Source of the DNA: Camellia lanceoleosa | Taxonomy: Eukaryota; Streptophyta; Magnoliopsida; Ericales; Theaceae | Assembly: GCA_025200525.1 (NCBI GenBank) | Contig: JANUSC010000368.1 | Coordinates: 1 to 64,000 of the forward strand | Reading direction: 5' to 3' | DNA: 64,000 bases | Shown: piece after piece, positions 63,680 through 64,000 of the stretch | Layout: each line of letters opens with the position of its first letter | Position numbering within the stretch: the stretch's first letter is position 1 | Position numbers and translations under genes: made by a program | The notes under the pieces: generated by a model | What the model was told of the DNA's origin: nothing | The model's input: only the letters and a program-made list of their open reading frames with translations | Databases searched by the model: none

Positions 63680-64000
63680 CTATAAGTGAGGGCCTCCCTC
63701 TCCTTTAGAGAGGTTGAAAAAAGTTTGTCTAAGGAAAAGCACATATATCTCTCTCTATCTCTACATTCTAGGCTTAGAGAGGGTGTTTGTTCTTGGCCTT
63801 TAACACCACCGGTGATTGCGCATGTTGCGCTTGTTCAGAGGTTACGGAGTTTCGGCTGAGAGCCTTACCTCCGGACATCGGGACTCTTTTGTGCTTTACC
63901 TCGATTTGCGAACAGTTCTGCTTTTCTCCCCAAGGGAGGAGAGGTTTCAGAGACCATCTCAAAGGTCAGGCTACTTTTCGTGGTCGAGACCACTGCTCCT
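63680..64000. repeat. Satellite B unit 20 (runs off the window)
   Basis: Core starts CTATAAGTGAGGGCC, with a G-to-T-type change inside the first hairpin arm. The window ends within the GC-rich part of the core, after GAGACCACTGCTCC. Confidence 0.83.

Larger units (their letters stand above)
37404..64000. repeat. Satellite B array (40-bp monomers plus TATA-bearing cores)
   Basis: The basic monomer is 40 bp: TTTTGAACCTTCGTTTTAGC then TTCTTGAGGGAGCTTGAACC. Most copies contain a HindIII site (AAGCTT) when the variant is GGAAGCTT, and the palindrome AGCTTC...GAAGCT. Diagnostic monomer variants (CCCTGGTTTTAGC, CCCCTGTTTTGGC, CTTATTTTAGC, GCTCTAGCTTCTCCAAG) recur in fixed order. Twenty non-monomeric cores of about 0.4 kb interrupt the monomers, each starting at a CTATAAG box. 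Core starts: 37681, 38614, 40376, 42319, 43460, 44771, 46608, 47708, 49583, 50641, 51904, 53793, 54921, 56269, 57578, 58920, 60034, 61040, 62329, 63680. No similarity to satellite A is visible. No protein gene is present. Confidence 0.93.

Noticed and set aside
37404..64000. Heat-shock-element-like AGCTTC/GAAGCT palindromes
   Set aside because: The spacing between TTC and GAA is 4-5 bases, not the 2 bases of a heat shock element.
37404..64000. CRISPR-like direct repeats
   Set aside because: The 40-bp repeats are contiguous, with no unique spacers, in plant DNA.
922..64000. Telomere repeat or subtelomere
   Set aside because: No runs of TTTAGGG/CCCTAAA are seen; AAACCTTAAA segments in satellite A are only loosely similar.

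Overview
The window is plant nuclear repeat DNA. Its only genes belong to an L1-type LINE (non-LTR retrotransposon) of the flowering-plant kind: a DUF4283 plus CCHC-knuckle ORF1, and an endonuclease / reverse transcriptase / zf-RVT ORF2. I cannot name the species. I see no host protein gene, tRNA, rRNA, CRISPR array or telomere repeat. Positions of repeat boundaries are read by eye and are good to about 5-20 bp.

Layout. (1) 1-909: 3' end of a LINE, plus strand, ending in a CACCCAAAAAA tail. (2) About 922-30290: satellite A, AT-rich. Its monomers are about 300-325 bp and are organised as a ten-monomer higher-order repeat (HOR) of about 3.0 kb. The left part (922-7400) is degenerate and rearranged. 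From 7401 the HOR is regular (phase points 7401, 10398, 13398, 16403, 19399, 22420, 25427, 28451) and then breaks up just before the LINE. (3) About 30291-37403: a nearly complete LINE, plus strand, with intact ORF1, ORF2 broken only by two in-frame TAG codons, and a 1.3 kb U-rich 3' UTR. (4) About 37404-64000: satellite B, unrelated to A. It consists of 40-bp HindIII-containing monomers punctuated by 20 copies of a core of about 0.4 kb. Each core starts with a TATA-like box and a GC-rich hairpin. Units run from about 0.93 to 1.94 kb.

Satellite B has a second level of order. In 42.3-53.8 kb the units fall into short, medium and long classes (S, M, L) that recur as S-M-L super-units of about 4.2-4.3 kb, with one M/L hybrid unit. 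From 53.8 kb on, the units become more uniform (about 1.0-1.35 kb) and carry many small deletions.

Nothing here acts as an operon or pathway. The points of interest are structural: two unrelated satellites meet exactly at a LINE with no visible target-site duplication, satellite A carries a dyad in most monomers, and satellite B is a tandem array of promoter-like cores that could be derived from an rDNA spacer or an LTR.
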